DNA of 7,738 nt from Candidatus Melainabacteria bacterium (GTDB lineage Bacteria > Cyanobacteriota > Vampirovibrionia > 2-02-FULL-35-15), in the NCBI GenBank assembly GCA_023250175.1, contig JAHFBD010000101.1, positions 1-7,738 on the forward strand, read 5' to 3'. A model generated the notes under the pieces. It was not told where the DNA came from. It saw only the letters and a list, made by a program, of their open reading frames with translations, and made no database searches. Shown here in pieces: positions 1-6,817 of the stretch; positions within the stretch are counted from its first letter, which is position 1; every line of letters starts with the position of its first letter. Both the position numbers and the translations under genes were made by a program.

Positions 1-766
1 GCATTAGGAAGACAAATATAACTGAAACCCAGTAAATAAAAGTCATTTGACAAATGTATCCTAGTAAAGCTAAAAATAAAATTGTGAATATATGAAATAC
101 TCTTGAAATGTTTAAAGCATTTTTAATTCCAAATCTTGTTGGTATGCTATATAAATTTGTTTCTTTATCAAAACTATAGTCTTGGCAGGCATAAATAATG
201 TCAAAGCCAGCTACCCAAAAAGTTACTGCTAGTCCTAATATAAATGGGATAATTGAGTTGATTGCTCCTGTTACAGCAATCCAACCAGCTAAAACTGAAG
301 CTCCTAGGGCTATTCCAAGCCAAATATGACATAGTGATGTAAAGCGTTTTGTATAAGGATAAAGGTAAAACCAGATTGCGGCAATTGGTAAAAGATATAA
401 ACAAATTCTTGGAAGTTGAAGAGTTGCATAAATAAAGGTAATTAAGGCAATTGTTGAAAATAGAATAGCTTGATTTTTAGTAATAGTTTCTTGTGGTAAT
501 TCTCGCAATTTTGTTCTTGGATTTTTAAGATCAATGTCTTTGTCAAGGATTCTGTTTATGCTCATAGCAAATGATCTGCCACCTGCCATAGCAAGAACAA
601 TCCAAAAAATTGTACTCAGATTTGGAAATCCTTGTTCTTGTGCTAGCAATGCCCCACTTAATGCAAATGGCAAAGCAAATATAGTGTGTTCAAACTTAAT
701 AAAATTAAAATAGTTAAGAACTTTGGTTAAGGAATTTTGGTTTGATAAGCTTAATGATTTTTTCAT
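1..766 (-). CDS. mqnP: UbiA-family prenyltransferase, probably MqnP-like (3' end outside window)
   Basis: Translating the minus strand from the ATG at 766-764 gives 255 codons with no stop before the left edge, so the C-terminus is missing. It is an integral membrane enzyme of the UbiA superfamily, which joins a polyprenyl chain to an aromatic ring. The first Mg-diphosphate motif is NRILDKDID (N71, D75, D79), followed by NPRTKLRELP. The second is QDYSFD (D196, D200), inside GFDIIYACQD and followed by SIPTRFG. Hydrophobic helices fill the rest. Known: the pairing of NPRT..RELP with FDIIYA.QD..FD is typical of the UbiA branch assigned to the futalosine menaquinone pathway (MqnP) and annotated as putative 4-hydroxybenzoate polyprenyltransferase. 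Inferred: the organism makes menaquinone this way; no other mqn gene is visible. UbiA of ubiquinone synthesis is the alternative. There is no SD; TAGAAA lies 5 nt before the start. Family assignment is strong, the exact substrate less so. Confidence 0.85.
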   Translation of the reverse strand, partial: MKKSLSLSNQNSLTKVLNYFNFIKFEHTIFALPFALSGALLAQEQGFPNLSTIFWIVLAMAGGRSFAMSINRILDKDIDLKNPRTKLRELPQETITKNQAILFSTIALITFIYATLQLPRICLYLLPIAAIWFYLYPYTKRFTSLCHIWLGIALGASVLAGWIAVTGAINSIIPFILGLAVTFWVAGFDIIYACQDYSFDKETNLYSIPTRFGIKNALNISRVFHIFTILFLALLGYICQMTFIYWVSVIFVFLM

Positions 767-926
767 TTTTGTTTCTAAGTAATTATCAATTTTAGTACAT
801 CTTAGTATAAAAATTATTTGGTTTGAAAATTTAAGTATTGACTTTTAAATGAAAAATAGGTTAATGTTGGGTTAAGACTACTTTTCGGATGTATTTAGAT
901 AAATTTATTTAAGGAATCAAATATAG
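767..926. promoter_or_regulatory. Divergent intergenic region with candidate promoters for both flanking genes
   Basis: This 160-bp A+T-rich gap separates the two divergent start codons and must hold both promoters. Leftward: TATACT on the minus strand (804-809) is a five-of-six -10 match, but no convincing -35 lies 16-18 bp upstream of it. Rightward: TTGACT (838-843), a good -35, is followed after 16 bp by GTTAAT (860-865), a four-of-six -10. That second half overlaps the Pho-box-like repeat listed separately. An AAGGA ribosome-binding site (911-915) lies 11 nt before the ATG at 927. These promoter calls rest on hexamer matching in A+T-rich DNA and are tentative. Confidence 0.4.
858..876 (-). 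promoter_or_regulatory. Pho-box-like tandem octamer pair
   Basis: Read on the minus strand, the site is CTTAACCC (876-869), a 3-bp spacer AAC, then ATTAACCT (865-858). This is a direct repeat with an 11-bp period. Known: the PhoB/SphR-type box of cyanobacteria consists of octamers near CTTAACCT separated by 3 bp. I saw no convincing third repeat on either side. The site would fall in the promoter of the downstream AAA+ ATPase gene and upstream of the mqnP-like gene. Chance occurrence in A+T-rich DNA cannot be excluded. Confidence 0.3.
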
Positions 927-2717
927 ATGTTAGGAATGCCTGTTCCAAATCTTTCATTAGGAAGCATAGCAAGAGGAGCTACTCAAGCAGTAGGTTTTTT
1001 GGATAAATGGCCAGTTGCAAAAAAAGCAGTAGGATTTTTAGGAACCCCTGTTTTGTATGATTTGAATAAGGAATATGGACCAAATCGAGAAAAGCCTAGT
1101 GGTGGTATTGGATATTATTTTAAAAGATATTTTTCATGGGGTATTGCAGTTTCTATTCTTGCAAGTGTAGGTTCTTATATAAATAACAAATTTTTGTCTT
1201 CAGGTGGTGGTGAGCAAGAGCAACCATCTTTACTTAAATCATTGGGGGCACTTGGACTAAAGGTTCTTACCTTTGGCGGAGTAATTGGATCTATATATTC
1301 AGAATTTCAGAAACATAATGTGTGGTTTAAATGTGGTGAAGATGCCTATAATATAGCGACAGGGTCAACTTTTTTAAGTGATATTGAGGTAAGAGAAAAT
1401 CCAAAACTTATTTCTAAAACAGTGAATACTCCATTGAGATTTAATGATGGTAGTGGTGGAGAGATAACAAATGAGAAAAAAGATGTAGAAGGATTATGCA
1501 ATGCAAAAGAAAATGAACTGAAAGCTATTTTTATAGGACCTTCTGGAACCGGAAAAACTGAAGCCATGGATTTGGTTGTAGGTTCTCATGTTAAAAGAGA
1601 TCCAGATAAATATATTGTTTGGAATATTAATGGTAATAAAGTAGCAGGCAGAATACAAGAACATATAGAGAAGCAAGGTAGCCTAGCTAGCCTGGTAGCA
1701 AATGCTGGTGATGATGTAGCTAGGACATATGGTGCAATTACTCAGGTTGGAGCATCAAAAATGCTTACTAGTGTTTTGGCAGCTATTAAGGTTGAAGCAA
1801 AAAGAGCATTGTCTCAGGGTAAAAGATTAATTGTTCAGTTTGATGAAATAGACAAATTATGGAATCTTGCAAAGGGTGATGATAAGGTAATTGCTGCAAT
1901 TGCAGGTGGTCTTAGTGATTTGTGGGATTGTAAGGATTTAGATATTTTATTTGCAAGTAATAATACTCTTCAAAATATGTTAGGGCTTGGTGATAAATAT
2001 AAAACGATTGCAGATATTGAGCAAAGCCCATTAGCAAACCTTTGGGGACGTATGCGTGGGAAAGTAGTTACTCTTAGTAATCCTACTCTACATACCCAAG
2101 CTAGAATAGCTGCGACCTATTTGCTAAGATTGCCAGAGCGTTGTGGTGTTGCAGAAGCACAGTTATTTGATAGTGAGATATTAAATATCATTAATGGAAA
2201 AAGTACTACTGAGGAAAAAGAAGAAGCTCTGACAAAAGTAATTTATGATAAACACTACAAGCAAATTGAGGGTAATGTTTCTGAAAACAAAATATATAGC
2301 TATATAAGTGGTAGAGATTTATTTTTTGCTATAACGGATAATTTATTAAAAAATAATTTATTAGATAGTGGAATATTAAAACCAGGAGTGTTAATTAATA
2401 TAGATCCAATGTTGCGTGATGAGATAAATAAAGCAACAACGCCATTTAGAAATGTTACACAGCCAACTCCTCCTAATACTTCTTCGGTAGTACAACAGTC
2501 ACCCTCACAACCATTACAACAACAACCAAGTGCTGAAGATCAAAAGATAATAAATGAAAATATTGAAGCATTGTTAGGTATGAAGGATGAAGAATTTCTT
2601 CCTGTGATTGCTAATCAAGAAAATCGTCCTTTTTTACAAGTAGTATTTCAAATGCAGACTCCAAGAGCTAATGAATTGAAAGCAAGAATTCTTAAATTTG
2701 CTAATCCTCAACAATAA
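927..2717 (+). CDS. AAA+ family ATPase of unknown function with N-terminal hydrophobic segments
   Basis: The product has 596 residues. Walker A is GPSGTGKT (204-211), Walker B is LIVQFDEID (301-309, D306/E307), a sensor-1-like Asn follows LFAS (N345/N346), and R375/R377 in LWGRMRGK sit where an arginine finger would be expected. This is a P-loop AAA+ core that should bind and hydrolyse ATP, probably as an oligomer. Before it are two hydrophobic stretches (about 70-85 and 103-124, the second Gly-rich), possible membrane anchors or hairpins. After the core come a helical region, a Pro/Gln/Ser-rich linker (about 505-536) and a roughly 60-residue helical C-terminal piece. Residues 21-45 contain a two-copy motif around AVGFL. 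The ATG at 927 is chosen because AAGGA lies 11 nt upstream. I recognise the fold but not the subfamily; no protease, helicase or nuclease domain is evident. The gene stands divergent from the mqnP-like gene, and a second unknown gene follows 148 bp downstream, perhaps a partner. Confidence 0.85.
   Translation: MLGMPVPNLSLGSIARGATQAVGFLDKWPVAKKAVGFLGTPVLYDLNKEYGPNREKPSGGIGYYFKRYFSWGIAVSILASVGSYINNKFLSSGGGEQEQPSLLKSLGALGLKVLTFGGVIGSIYSEFQKHNVWFKCGEDAYNIATGSTFLSDIEVRENPKLISKTVNTPLRFNDGSGGEITNEKKDVEGLCNAKENELKAIFIGPSGTGKTEAMDLVVGSHVKRDPDKYIVWNINGNKVAGRIQEHIEKQGSLASLVANAGDDVARTYGAITQVGASKMLTSVLAAIKVEAKRALSQGKRLIVQFDEIDKLWNLAKGDDKVIAAIAGGLSDLWDCKDLDILFASNNTLQNMLGLGDKYKTIADIEQSPLANLWGRMRGKVVTLSNPTLHTQARIAATYLLRLPERCGVAEAQLFDSEILNIINGKSTTEEKEEALTKVIYDKHYKQIEGNVSENKIYSYISGRDLFFAITDNLLKNNLLDSGILKPGVLINIDPMLRDEINKATTPFRNVTQPTPPNTSSVVQQSPSQPLQQQPSAEDQKIINENIEALLGMKDEEFLPVIANQENRPFLQVVFQMQTPRANELKARILKFANPQQ
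985..1042 (+). repeat. Imperfect 39-bp-period repeat inside the AAA+ gene
   Basis: AAGCAGTAGG at 985-994 recurs at 1024-1033, each followed by a T-rich tract that encodes the same residues. At protein level AVGFL occurs at residues 21-25 and 34-38, in the contexts TQAVGFLDKWPVA and KKAVGFLGTPVLY. The period is exactly 13 codons, so the reading frame is kept. It looks like a small internal duplication or a repeated helical motif. Confidence 0.6.
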
Positions 2718-2865
2718 ATAGTGCTATGAAAGCAGTAGCAATTGCTAACCTTAAAAAAATATAATCATATCTATACTGGATTTTTTCATTGGTAAATACT
2801 ACAATATTTATACATAAAGTTCTAATTTAAAAATTTATATTAAATGACTATTTAAGGAGATTTAT
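2718..2865 (+). other. Intergenic gap between the two unknown genes
   Basis: The gap is 148 bp and A+T-rich. A 12-bp perfect palindrome, TAGCAATTGCTA, lies at 2736-2747. It has no loop and no following T-run, so it is not a convincing terminator. TATACT (2772-2777) and TATACA (2809-2814) resemble -10 hexamers, but neither has a good -35 at proper spacing. Read-through from the upstream ATPase gene and a separate promoter are both possible. Confidence 0.35.
2854..2860 (+). promoter_or_regulatory. Strong ribosome-binding site
   Basis: AAGGAGA ends 5 nt before the ATG at 2866 and is the best Shine-Dalgarno match in the window. It fixes the start of the 291-residue unknown gene and suggests efficient translation compared with its neighbours. 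Confidence 0.75.
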
Positions 2866-3741
2866 ATGTCAATAGCAATAGCTTCGCTTCGTCAGTCACT
2901 GTCAAGATCTTTGGGTGCTCATCCATTTTGTTCTAGTAAAAGCTTTGGTAGTATTGCGCCTGGACATGTTTTAAGTAGTGTACTTTTTGCAGGTAGTGGA
3001 ATTTCTACTATAAAAAATGTTTTAAGTTTTAGTGAAATTGATTCTTTTGTTGATGGTATAAAAAGATTTTCTCTTGCAGCAGGTTCATTTGTTCTTGGTT
3101 TGGTAGCTTTTGGGTTAACTAAATCTGGGGTAAGTGAAAATAATGTTTGTGAAAACAATTTAGCAACTAATAAAAAAGCTAATGAAGCTATTTCATATAG
3201 AGAAATTACAAAAATCTTATTAGATAAAGTGAAAAATAATCCATTGTCTAATAAGCTTTTATTTTTTAATCCTTCAGTAGCCATAGAAGCTATTGAAATT
3301 GAAGATGAAGAATTAAAGGAATTAGGCTTAAAGCGAGTATTTGATTTGGTTAATAATAAAAAAATTATTTATCAATCAATTATGAATGGTGATAATGCCT
3401 TGGTTCTAAAGCAAAACATTGATAATAAAGAAGTATCTTTTGGTTTGAATATTCAGTATGAGTTTTCAGATGGTAATACTGTTTTAATGGATAGTTTTAG
3501 AGCTACCTTGTTTTCTCAAGAAAATACTGATAATAAAAAAACTCAAAAAGCACAATTTTTATTAGGTGAATTTGCAGGATATGATCATTTTGATAATGAA
3601 ATGCCTAGACTCTTGGATGAAGAGGATTTAGATAAAATAAGAGAAGAGAATGAGAGACAGATTGCAGCAAGGGAAGCGAAGAAGGCTGAAGAAGAAGAAC
3701 CACCAATTCTGAGTTTTAGAGCCATGACTTCTATAGATTAA
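2866..3741 (+). CDS. Hypothetical protein with one clear hydrophobic segment and a charged C-terminal tail
   Basis: I do not recognise this 291-residue protein. The N-terminus (1-65) is rich in Ser, Gly and small hydrophobic residues and includes GSIAPG at 28-33. A clear hydrophobic stretch at about 68-85 could be one membrane-spanning helix. Residues 100-240 look like a soluble mixed helix/strand domain with many Asn and Lys, including VSFGLNIQYEF around 190-200. Residues 247-278 are Glu/Arg/Lys-rich and probably form a helix or short coiled coil. No catalytic motif, Cys pair or cleavable signal peptide is evident. The start is well supported by AAGGAGA 5 nt upstream. The gene lies on the same strand as the AAA+ gene and may be its partner. 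GSIA followed by one residue and G also occurs near the N-terminus of that ATPase, but this is too short to show homology. Its last 11 bp overlap the end of the opposing rhomboid gene. Confidence 0.75.
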   Translation: MSIAIASLRQSLSRSLGAHPFCSSKSFGSIAPGHVLSSVLFAGSGISTIKNVLSFSEIDSFVDGIKRFSLAAGSFVLGLVAFGLTKSGVSENNVCENNLATNKKANEAISYREITKILLDKVKNNPLSNKLLFFNPSVAIEAIEIEDEELKELGLKRVFDLVNNKKIIYQSIMNGDNALVLKQNIDNKEVSFGLNIQYEFSDGNTVLMDSFRATLFSQENTDNKKTQKAQFLLGEFAGYDHFDNEMPRLLDEEDLDKIREENERQIAAREAKKAEEEEPPILSFRAMTSID

Positions 3742-4468
3742 ATTTCACTGCAAAATATGTTAATGAATATAAGATGAGTAATGTTAGTACTATTCCTATT
3801 AAAGTTTTTTGAATATCTTTTTTGCGTATAATATAAACTTTGTTTAGCGAATCATCTTTTTCTATTTTGTATTCTGGTGATAAAAACCATGAGCTTATTA
3901 AACCGGCTATTAGTCCTCCCATATGAGCAGAGTTGTCAATGTGTGGTAGTAAAAACCCAACTACTATATTTATTATTGCTACTGTATACATTGATTTAAA
4001 TTTAATTGTGGCACCAGTAATTTTCTCCTTTTGTTTATAGAAAAAAACAATTAAACTTCCCAGAATTCCAAAAATTGCACCAGAGGCTCCTATTGCAAGA
4101 CCATCAGAAAATAGATAACTGGTTAAACCTGCCCCCCAAGCAGAAAAAATAAAGATGAGAAAAAAACGAAAAGTGCCATAAATTGACTCTACCTCTTTCC
4201 CGAAAATATATAACCCGCCAAGGTTCAATATCAAATGAAAAATGTTTCCATGTAAAAAAACACATGTAAAAAAACGCCAATATTCACCGTTTGTTATTTC
4301 TGGGTTTGATTTTGCTCCTAGAGTTATTATTACTTTGTTATCTTGGAGTGCATTAGATAAGATTTCTATAATAAACATAATTATTATTAGAAAGGCAATT
4401 TTTTTTGTTAAAAATGGTTTGTACTTTGGTATTGATGGATCAAACTCAGCGTAATCTTCAAGTTCCAT
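3731..4468 (-). CDS. Rhomboid-family intramembrane serine protease
   Basis: The product has 245 residues, a usual length for a bacterial rhomboid. The family cleaves transmembrane segments of other proteins within the bilayer using a Ser-His dyad. Visible here are HGNIFHLILN (H73, H78, N82), matching the oxyanion-side HxxxHxxxN motif; the catalytic serine in GASGAIFG (S129); and the catalytic histidine in AHMGG (H182). Hydrophobic helices fall near 23-41, 73-90, 101-120, 125-145, 160-175, 180-196 and 220-241, the 6+1 layout. The first 20 residues are acidic and soluble. All key residues are present, so it should be active; its substrate cannot be told. It starts 13 bp after the glyS stop on the same strand, so the two are probably cotranscribed. 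No SD is visible; TAGAAA lies 4 nt before the ATG. The stop region overlaps the convergent unknown gene. Confidence 0.95.
   Translation of the reverse strand: MELEDYAEFDPSIPKYKPFLTKKIAFLIIIMFIIEILSNALQDNKVIITLGAKSNPEITNGEYWRFFTCVFLHGNIFHLILNLGGLYIFGKEVESIYGTFRFFLIFIFSAWGAGLTSYLFSDGLAIGASGAIFGILGSLIVFFYKQKEKITGATIKFKSMYTVAIINIVVGFLLPHIDNSAHMGGLIAGLISSWFLSPEYKIEKDDSLNKVYIIRKKDIQKTLIGIVLTLLILYSLTYFAVKFNL
4249..4275. repeat. 14-bp-period direct repeat with A7 runs inside the rhomboid gene
   Basis: CATGTAAAAAAAC occurs twice, at 4249-4261 and 4263-4275, separated by one base. On the coding strand it spells part of the codons for RFFTCVFLHG, directly before and including H73 of the HxxxH motif. 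The period is not a multiple of three, so loss of one unit would shift the frame, as would slippage in either seven-base homopolymer. Confidence 0.8.
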
Positions 4469-4481
4469 TTATTTTCTAAAA

Positions 4482-6620
4482 CTAAATTCTTTCCTGTATC
4501 TGGTTGAAATCACAAATTCTTTCAAAGAGAAGTTTTCCTTTCTTTAGTAAGGCTTGTCTTGTTTGTTTTATTTTAGGGTTTGGATCATTAACTAAGACAT
4601 TATCAAAGAAAAGATTAATGGATTGAGTAAGTGAGGTAAGTGCATTTAAATATTCAAGGGTTGTTTTATATTGTTCTTTATTTGCTTTGTTCTCTAAATC
4701 CTCAAGTTTTTCAAAAAGCAGTTTCTCATGTTCTGTTTGAAGATCGTTTTTTATTAAGTGTCCATTTGTTGTTTCTTCCACTATTCTGACAAGTCTTTTA
4801 GCTGCTACTAAAAATGGTTGTAGCTTTTCATTCTTTCCGGAAGAAAAAGATTCTTTTAAGGCTAATATCTTATCTTTTGCTTTAACTAGATCCTCAAGAG
4901 GATTTGTGATTGATGTTACTGAGAGGATTAGATCTGATTCAAACCCTAATATTTCCATGGTAGAGATAAATCGTTGTGTTAAAAATTCATTTATTTTCTT
5001 TTCAATATCAATCCCTGAATTGTTTTTGAGGGCGGTGGTTTGGATCTTCTCCTTTGTGTGGTTGATTAAGTCGCTAATGTTTAGCTTTAGATTTTTATTT
5101 AATGTGTGTTCTATAATGGCTTGAGCCTGTCTTCTTAAGGCAAAAGGGTCTGCGGAACCAGATGGGATTTTTCCGATTAAAAATAAACAAACCAAGTTGT
5201 CGATTTTGTCTGCTAGTCCACAAATTAGCCCGCAAAATGTTTGTGGGTATTTGTCATTTATAAATCTAGGGTAGTAGTGTTCGATAATACCTTGAGATAT
5301 GTTTTCATTAAAGCCATTGATTTTTGCATATACTGCACCGATTTCACCTTGTAGTTCAGTAAACTCAAAGACCATATGAGTGCTTAAGTCTAATTTGCAT
5401 AGTCTTGTAGTGGTCAATATGTCTTCTAATGGTTCATTGATTGGAGTTGTTTCTTTTAATTTATCATAAATATATTTTGAGATTTCTGTTAGCCTGGACA
5501 CTTTATTTTCTAATGAACCAAGTCCTTTTTGAAATGTAATTTTTGAGAGATCTTTAATTCTTTCGTTATATTGAAATGTTCTTTTTAGATCCTCTTTGAA
5601 AAAAAACTGAGCATCGCTAAGTCTTGCTTTTACGACTTTTTCATTTCCTCGTTGAATCTGTTTTTTTATAAAATCTTGTTTCTCTTTGTTTATTACATCT
5701 GCACCATTTGTAAATGCAATAAAGTTTGGAAGTAAATTGTTCTTGGAATCTTTGGTAATAAAGTTTTTTTGATGTTTCTTTAAAACTGTTTCAATTATGC
5801 AGGAGGGTAATGATAAGAACTCTTTATTAAAGCTACAAACTATAGGGCTTGGATATTCAGTTATATTTGCTACTTCTTCTACAAGCTCTTTGTTTATTAA
5901 AGCAATTCCATTTATTTTCTTTGCTTCATTTTCAAGATCGTTTGTTATTTTATTTATACGTTCTGAAGTATTAAGAATTACAAAATTGTTTAAAAGGGTT
6001 TCCTTATAATCTTTATAGGAACTAATGTAAAGCTTATTGTTTCTTAAAAACTTATTTCCATAGGTATAGTTTGAACTTTCTATAGAAGCAAAGTTAAGCT
6101 TAATAATCTCATTGTCAAAAAGAGCAATAATCCATCTTATCGGTCTTGAAAAAGTTTCATTGTAAGACCCCCACCTCATGAATTTTTTGCCAGTTGTTTG
6201 TCTGATGGATTCAGGTAAAATATTTCCTAAGATTTCTTTTGTTTTTGATCCACCTGCTTGGGTTAGAGCAAAGACATACTCAATGTCATTAATTTTTTTT
6301 ATGATTAAATCTTTAGGTTCAAGTTTATGCTTTTTTGCAAAACCTATTGCAGCTTGTGTTGGGGTACCGTTAGTATCAAACGATTTACTTTTATCGGGTC
6401 CTTTTATCTCAAGCGTTTTAAGGGGTTGTTCAACTGGTAAATCTTTTAAGCTTATAACAATCCTTCTGGGTGTAGCATGGATGGTAGTGTTTGTTTTATT
6501 GAAAGAAATACTTTGTTCATTCAGTTGTTTGCAGATGTTATTAAATATTTGATTGCTTAGTGTAATGAGTGAATCGGGTGGTAATTCTTCGGCTCCAAGT
6601 TCAAATAATAATTCAGGCAT
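4482..6620 (-). CDS. glyS: Glycyl-tRNA synthetase beta subunit
   Basis: The product has 712 residues, slightly longer than the roughly 690 of E. coli GlyS. With the alpha subunit (GlyQ) it forms the bacterial alpha2beta2 enzyme that charges tRNA-Gly in the cytoplasm; the beta chain contributes tRNA recognition. Diagnostic segments are the N-terminal MPELLFELGAEELPP, KKFMRWG (145-151), FSRPIRWI (157-164), KKHQKNF (281-287), LSTHMVFEFTELQGEIG around 412-428, the LADKIDNLV stretch (469-477) and SADPFALRRQA (489-499). The C-terminal DALR-type anticodon-binding region ends with FFDNVLVND (671-679) and CDFNQIQ. Nothing is truncated. The start is the family-conserved MPELL; no SD is visible, with TAGAAA 8 nt upstream. 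glyQ, often adjacent in other bacteria, is not next to it: a divergent rpmF lies upstream and a rhomboid gene 13 bp downstream. Confidence 0.98.
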   Translation of the reverse strand: MPELLFELGAEELPPDSLITLSNQIFNNICKQLNEQSISFNKTNTTIHATPRRIVISLKDLPVEQPLKTLEIKGPDKSKSFDTNGTPTQAAIGFAKKHKLEPKDLIIKKINDIEYVFALTQAGGSKTKEILGNILPESIRQTTGKKFMRWGSYNETFSRPIRWIIALFDNEIIKLNFASIESSNYTYGNKFLRNNKLYISSYKDYKETLLNNFVILNTSERINKITNDLENEAKKINGIALINKELVEEVANITEYPSPIVCSFNKEFLSLPSCIIETVLKKHQKNFITKDSKNNLLPNFIAFTNGADVINKEKQDFIKKQIQRGNEKVVKARLSDAQFFFKEDLKRTFQYNERIKDLSKITFQKGLGSLENKVSRLTEISKYIYDKLKETTPINEPLEDILTTTRLCKLDLSTHMVFEFTELQGEIGAVYAKINGFNENISQGIIEHYYPRFINDKYPQTFCGLICGLADKIDNLVCLFLIGKIPSGSADPFALRRQAQAIIEHTLNKNLKLNISDLINHTKEKIQTTALKNNSGIDIEKKINEFLTQRFISTMEILGFESDLILSVTSITNPLEDLVKAKDKILALKESFSSGKNEKLQPFLVAAKRLVRIVEETTNGHLIKNDLQTEHEKLLFEKLEDLENKANKEQYKTTLEYLNALTSLTQSINLFFDNVLVNDPNPKIKQTRQALLKKGKLLFERICDFNQIQERI

Positions 6621-6817
6621 GATTTGTATTTCTATTTGTTTTTGAAAAGCTATAAAGCTAACTTATTGCTAATATTGAGCTATAAGACATTAAAGAGTAT
6701 AACTTAGATAATTATATATTGGTAATAGCTGGTTTATTTGGTTGTTATAAAATACTTTTAGCTTGTCTTATATTATGTAAAACTGTTAGAATGTCTTAGC
6801 TTAAAGAGGTATTAGTT
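6621..6817. promoter_or_regulatory. Divergent promoter region between glyS and rpmF
   Basis: The gap is 197 bp and A+T-rich. For glyS, a perfect minus-strand TATAAT lies at 6711-6716; it would give a leader of about 85 nt, but no clear -35 sits 16-18 bp upstream. For rpmF, see the separate promoter entry. The heptamer TGTCTTA occurs three times: on the minus strand at 6683-6689 and on the plus strand at 6764-6770 and 6792-6798. I saw no T-box or other recognisable riboswitch in the glyS leader. Confidence 0.45.
6763..6792 (+). promoter_or_regulatory. Candidate sigma-70 promoter of rpmF-plsX
   Basis: TTGTCT (6763-6768) matches four of six -35 bases. After 18 bp comes TAGAAT (6787-6792), a five-of-six -10 preceded by TGT, an extended -10 element. 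Transcription would begin near 6799, leaving a leader of about 19 nt that contains the rpmF ribosome-binding site (GAGG at 6806-6809, 8 nt before the ATG). TATATT at 6769-6774 is an alternative -10 but lacks a properly spaced -35. Confidence 0.5.

Noticed and set aside
2736..2747. Palindrome TAGCAATTGCTA after the AAA+ gene as a terminator.
   Set aside because: It has no loop, a low-GC stem and no T-run downstream on the coding strand.
2726..2764. A 12-residue open frame, MKAVAIANLKKI, whose start resembles the N-terminus of the following gene (MSIAIASLRQ).
   Set aside because: It has no ribosome-binding site and the similarity covers about ten low-complexity residues. A remnant of a duplicated gene start is possible but unsupported.
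2919..3284. 121-codon minus-strand open frame.
   Set aside because: It lies entirely inside the well-started 291-residue gene on the opposite strand, has no family signature and looks like a shadow frame.
6178..6552. 124-codon plus-strand open frame.
   Set aside because: It lies antisense within glyS, whose protein is strongly conserved in that stretch.
6621..6704. T-box or other riboswitch in the glyS leader.
   Set aside because: No T-box core sequence, specifier hairpin or terminator-like stem could be seen in this short A+T-rich leader.
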